From JAWPMT01 sp965229785 (GTDB lineage: Bacteria > Bacteroidota > Bacteroidia > Cytophagales > Cyclobacteriaceae): a stretch of DNA of 64,000 nucleotides. Made by a program: the position numbers and the translations under genes. Each line of letters starts with the position of its first letter. The first letter of the stretch is position 1. This document shows positions 63,401 through 64,000 of this stretch, in pieces. Location: contig CBDDJS010000001.1 of NCBI GenBank assembly GCA_965229785.1, positions 806,001-870,000 of the forward strand, read 5' to 3'. The notes below the pieces were generated by a model, which searched no databases, was not told the origin of the DNA, and was given only the letters and a program-made list of their open reading frames with translations.

Positions 63401-64000
63401 GGTAGCTGTCGCGTCATAATCCAGATCGATTTTGATCGGACCGCCATATTCATTATCACGATTGTACACCTTGCCCACAAAGGTGAGTTCCCCCAATGGA
63501 TCATAGCTTTTGATGATATTGAGAAACCGATCCGATAAGGTGAGTTCAAGAAAAGACAAAAGGGCTTCGTTTTTGCGTGTTCCGGTGCCTGTTTTGCTCT
63601 GAAAATCAATGTCCATCCGCATACGTTCATTCAGCGTAGACAGGATGCCTTTGGTGGTAGCGGTAAGGTCATTAAAAGTAACATTGAAATTGTCACTGAC
63701 CAGGTCGAATCCGGTATCATTATTGAGTTTTTGCGGAATGGATAACTTGATCAATTCCGCATCTCCGTCTGCCTTGAAAGTACGACCGACCAGACCTTCA
63801 TTGTCCTTCACCCTGATGGAATTGATCGTACCTTCTGCAAAGAAATTGTGAAAATATGCGCGTTCAGGGTCGGAAGACATGTCCATGCTCATATAATCAA
63901 ACTGCACATCGTATCGTTTGGGAAGGGCCTCATTCGGATTGCTACTTCGATCTTTGTAATAATCGAGGTGAAAATTTTCTGCTTCAAACTTCCGAATACG
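60485..64000 (-). CDS. AsmA-like membrane/envelope protein, N-terminus cut by window edge
   Basis: The frame is open to the right edge, so 1171 residues are visible and the N-terminus (including any membrane anchor) is missing; the GTG at 63907 is internal. The sequence is beta-rich with repeating amphipathic segments and an AsmA-type C-terminal region (LRSNLLDLTSILESS, TVKDLELHEVIENL, DLLLQRSEKRYEYDKFLS). AsmA/TamB relatives form long lipid-transfer grooves between inner and outer membranes. A C-terminal extension has a cysteine cluster C-x3-C-x-C-x4-C-x3-C at about 60578-60635, not typical of the family. It starts the minus-strand cluster and ends about 60 bp before the glycosidase-like gene. 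Confidence 0.8.
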   Translation of the reverse strand, partial: RIRKFEAENFHLDYYKDRSSNPNEALPKRYDVQFDYMSMDMSSDPERAYFHNFFAEGTINSIRVKDNEGLVGRTFKADGDAELIKLSIPQKLNNDTGFDLVSDNFNVTFNDLTATTKGILSTLNERMRMDIDFQSKTGTGTRKNEALLSFLELTLSDRFLNIIKSYDPLGELTFVGKVYNRDNEYGGPIKIDLDYDATATSFQFRFFENGKSHRISDLELSGEFEVGGDSPSYITADITNGELYPGQPFQGRIVLDNVFRREFMDSLTQLAQPPLAEVQFESNHVDFKRLLEFLEFEAYDQADGFIDFKDFHFSGPIASLSKSYADLNYGGELRFDHLTFEKSIPNIPFPVNVAQTNGGIVFAKNSVKPKMAFTLNQHPIAIKEGIIRDFVPYIFNEDRDRLALENFSIEVESIEMKTLLEELSELTSNKNDSLSIDFEQIRSSYETVINNLLIKDLKIHIPRVEVNDLYQIDHVVGSFPEMSSIQMTNTVNIDRGISLEIINQMGSDTIRLNQHIDLENDALVSKTALYMTIADINDLSCQLGVELPLGSHLSDPLSMVGNWLITNTWDRDEIKTSFSGTGSRVYSEALDIDLQIQRFEADLSLNDFKVTPPVELDFGLQLDDQVIGLSVQVKNDSIFIQTPEPQSLEFAIAKKYLSLICEIDQNLERLQNLEGVMTFNTYLKEPLHQAGLSMITEANQVGTFGMKNLSFDFIKGSDVIGFQNINGQFRYDPNAVYIDQFRGNYEDSDFEIYDTQLEDIIGFILLGEPLVIDSLHLRSNLLDLTSILESSNDYNFPCEVEDAVITEPQMVCEGCLIRTDTKDTLPAAEPIAFSLLNFLQTSQVKYADAYLERILFRPISGSEPFEIDNLSTSVKLDSSQLTLLDLQARMYDGLIYQYMPLEVWVKNLDTIAVKGAYTVKDLELHEVIENLNSPSAEVLKSDQLDFKGKLSMDFDFIDTLTQATDINNLEFRINNMQIVDGSALELNRIGMDKTWKENVGPLKRILAGMFLGSFKKKFERPTQYVFNLQNLVLDTGWVQFDVLEFYNNQFNLIASGNYHIENGARDVDLLLQRSEKRYEYDKFLSTYCNNGFLTYFNVTHDVEKIEYIAPTVEEQNTRDKAFQQCMEACPCAEDDCANTCLEQFPTLNEHREVPNKIQFRLGNKRIKQRCD

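Noticed and set aside
63907..63907. GTG at 63907 as start of the AsmA-like gene
   Set aside because: The same frame stays open with protein-like sequence to the window edge, so the gene continues beyond 64000.

Overview
The window comes from a Bacteroidota chromosome, most likely the order Cytophagales (class-level call firm, order-level call inferred). The evidence is a SusC/SusD pair, two secreted proteins with type IX secretion C-terminal sorting domains, several FtsX-type permeases carrying the N-terminal prefix domain found next to PadR regulators in this group, a long-form IspG, and weak or absent Shine-Dalgarno sequences. There is no IS element, prophage, CRISPR array, tRNA or rRNA that I can see.

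Layout. 1-4.3 kb: lysine/DAP genes dapD (cut by the left edge) and lysA flank a DUF3108 protein and a TPR lipoprotein, then a convergent M23 peptidase. 4.4-8.5 kb: a membrane-bound AraC-type regulator, an FtsX-like permease and a DUF2141 protein, with a 50-residue membrane micro-protein on the opposite strand. 8.7-11.5 kb: YHS-domain protein, NhaC-type antiporter, DUF4136 lipoprotein and a small hypothetical. 11.5-12.4 kb is noncoding. 12.4-19.5 kb: MFS transporter; a two-gene unit of a short DnaE-like polymerase and a DUF763 protein, preceded by a strong 14-bp dyad; a LysR regulator divergent from an unknown 116-residue protein. 19.6-28.4 kb: a giant sensor kinase overlapping a large outer-membrane protein gene, which converges on a TPR sensor kinase. 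28.6-36.8 kb: PadR regulator plus three related permeases showing domain shuffling. 37-46 kb: T9SS beta-propeller protein, SRPBCC protein, creatininase-family hydrolase and the SusC/SusD pair. 46-54.3 kb: MlaE-MlaF-membrane protein-M16 peptidase operon, then an SDR reductase, ispG and a small membrane protein. 54.4-64 kb: a T9SS protein with an exact 168-residue repeat period, three poorly characterised envelope proteins, a membrane-anchored GH113-like glycosidase and an AsmA-like protein cut by the right edge.

Most genes concern envelope biology (OM transport, lipid trafficking, sensing, secretion) and core metabolism (lysine/DAP, isoprenoids). The best candidates for undescribed biology are the DnaE-like/DUF763 unit with its operator-like dyad, the kinase/outer-membrane-protein overlap, the LysR-linked unknown gene, and the shuffled PadR-linked permease family. 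All family assignments were made by reading protein sequence, without database searches.
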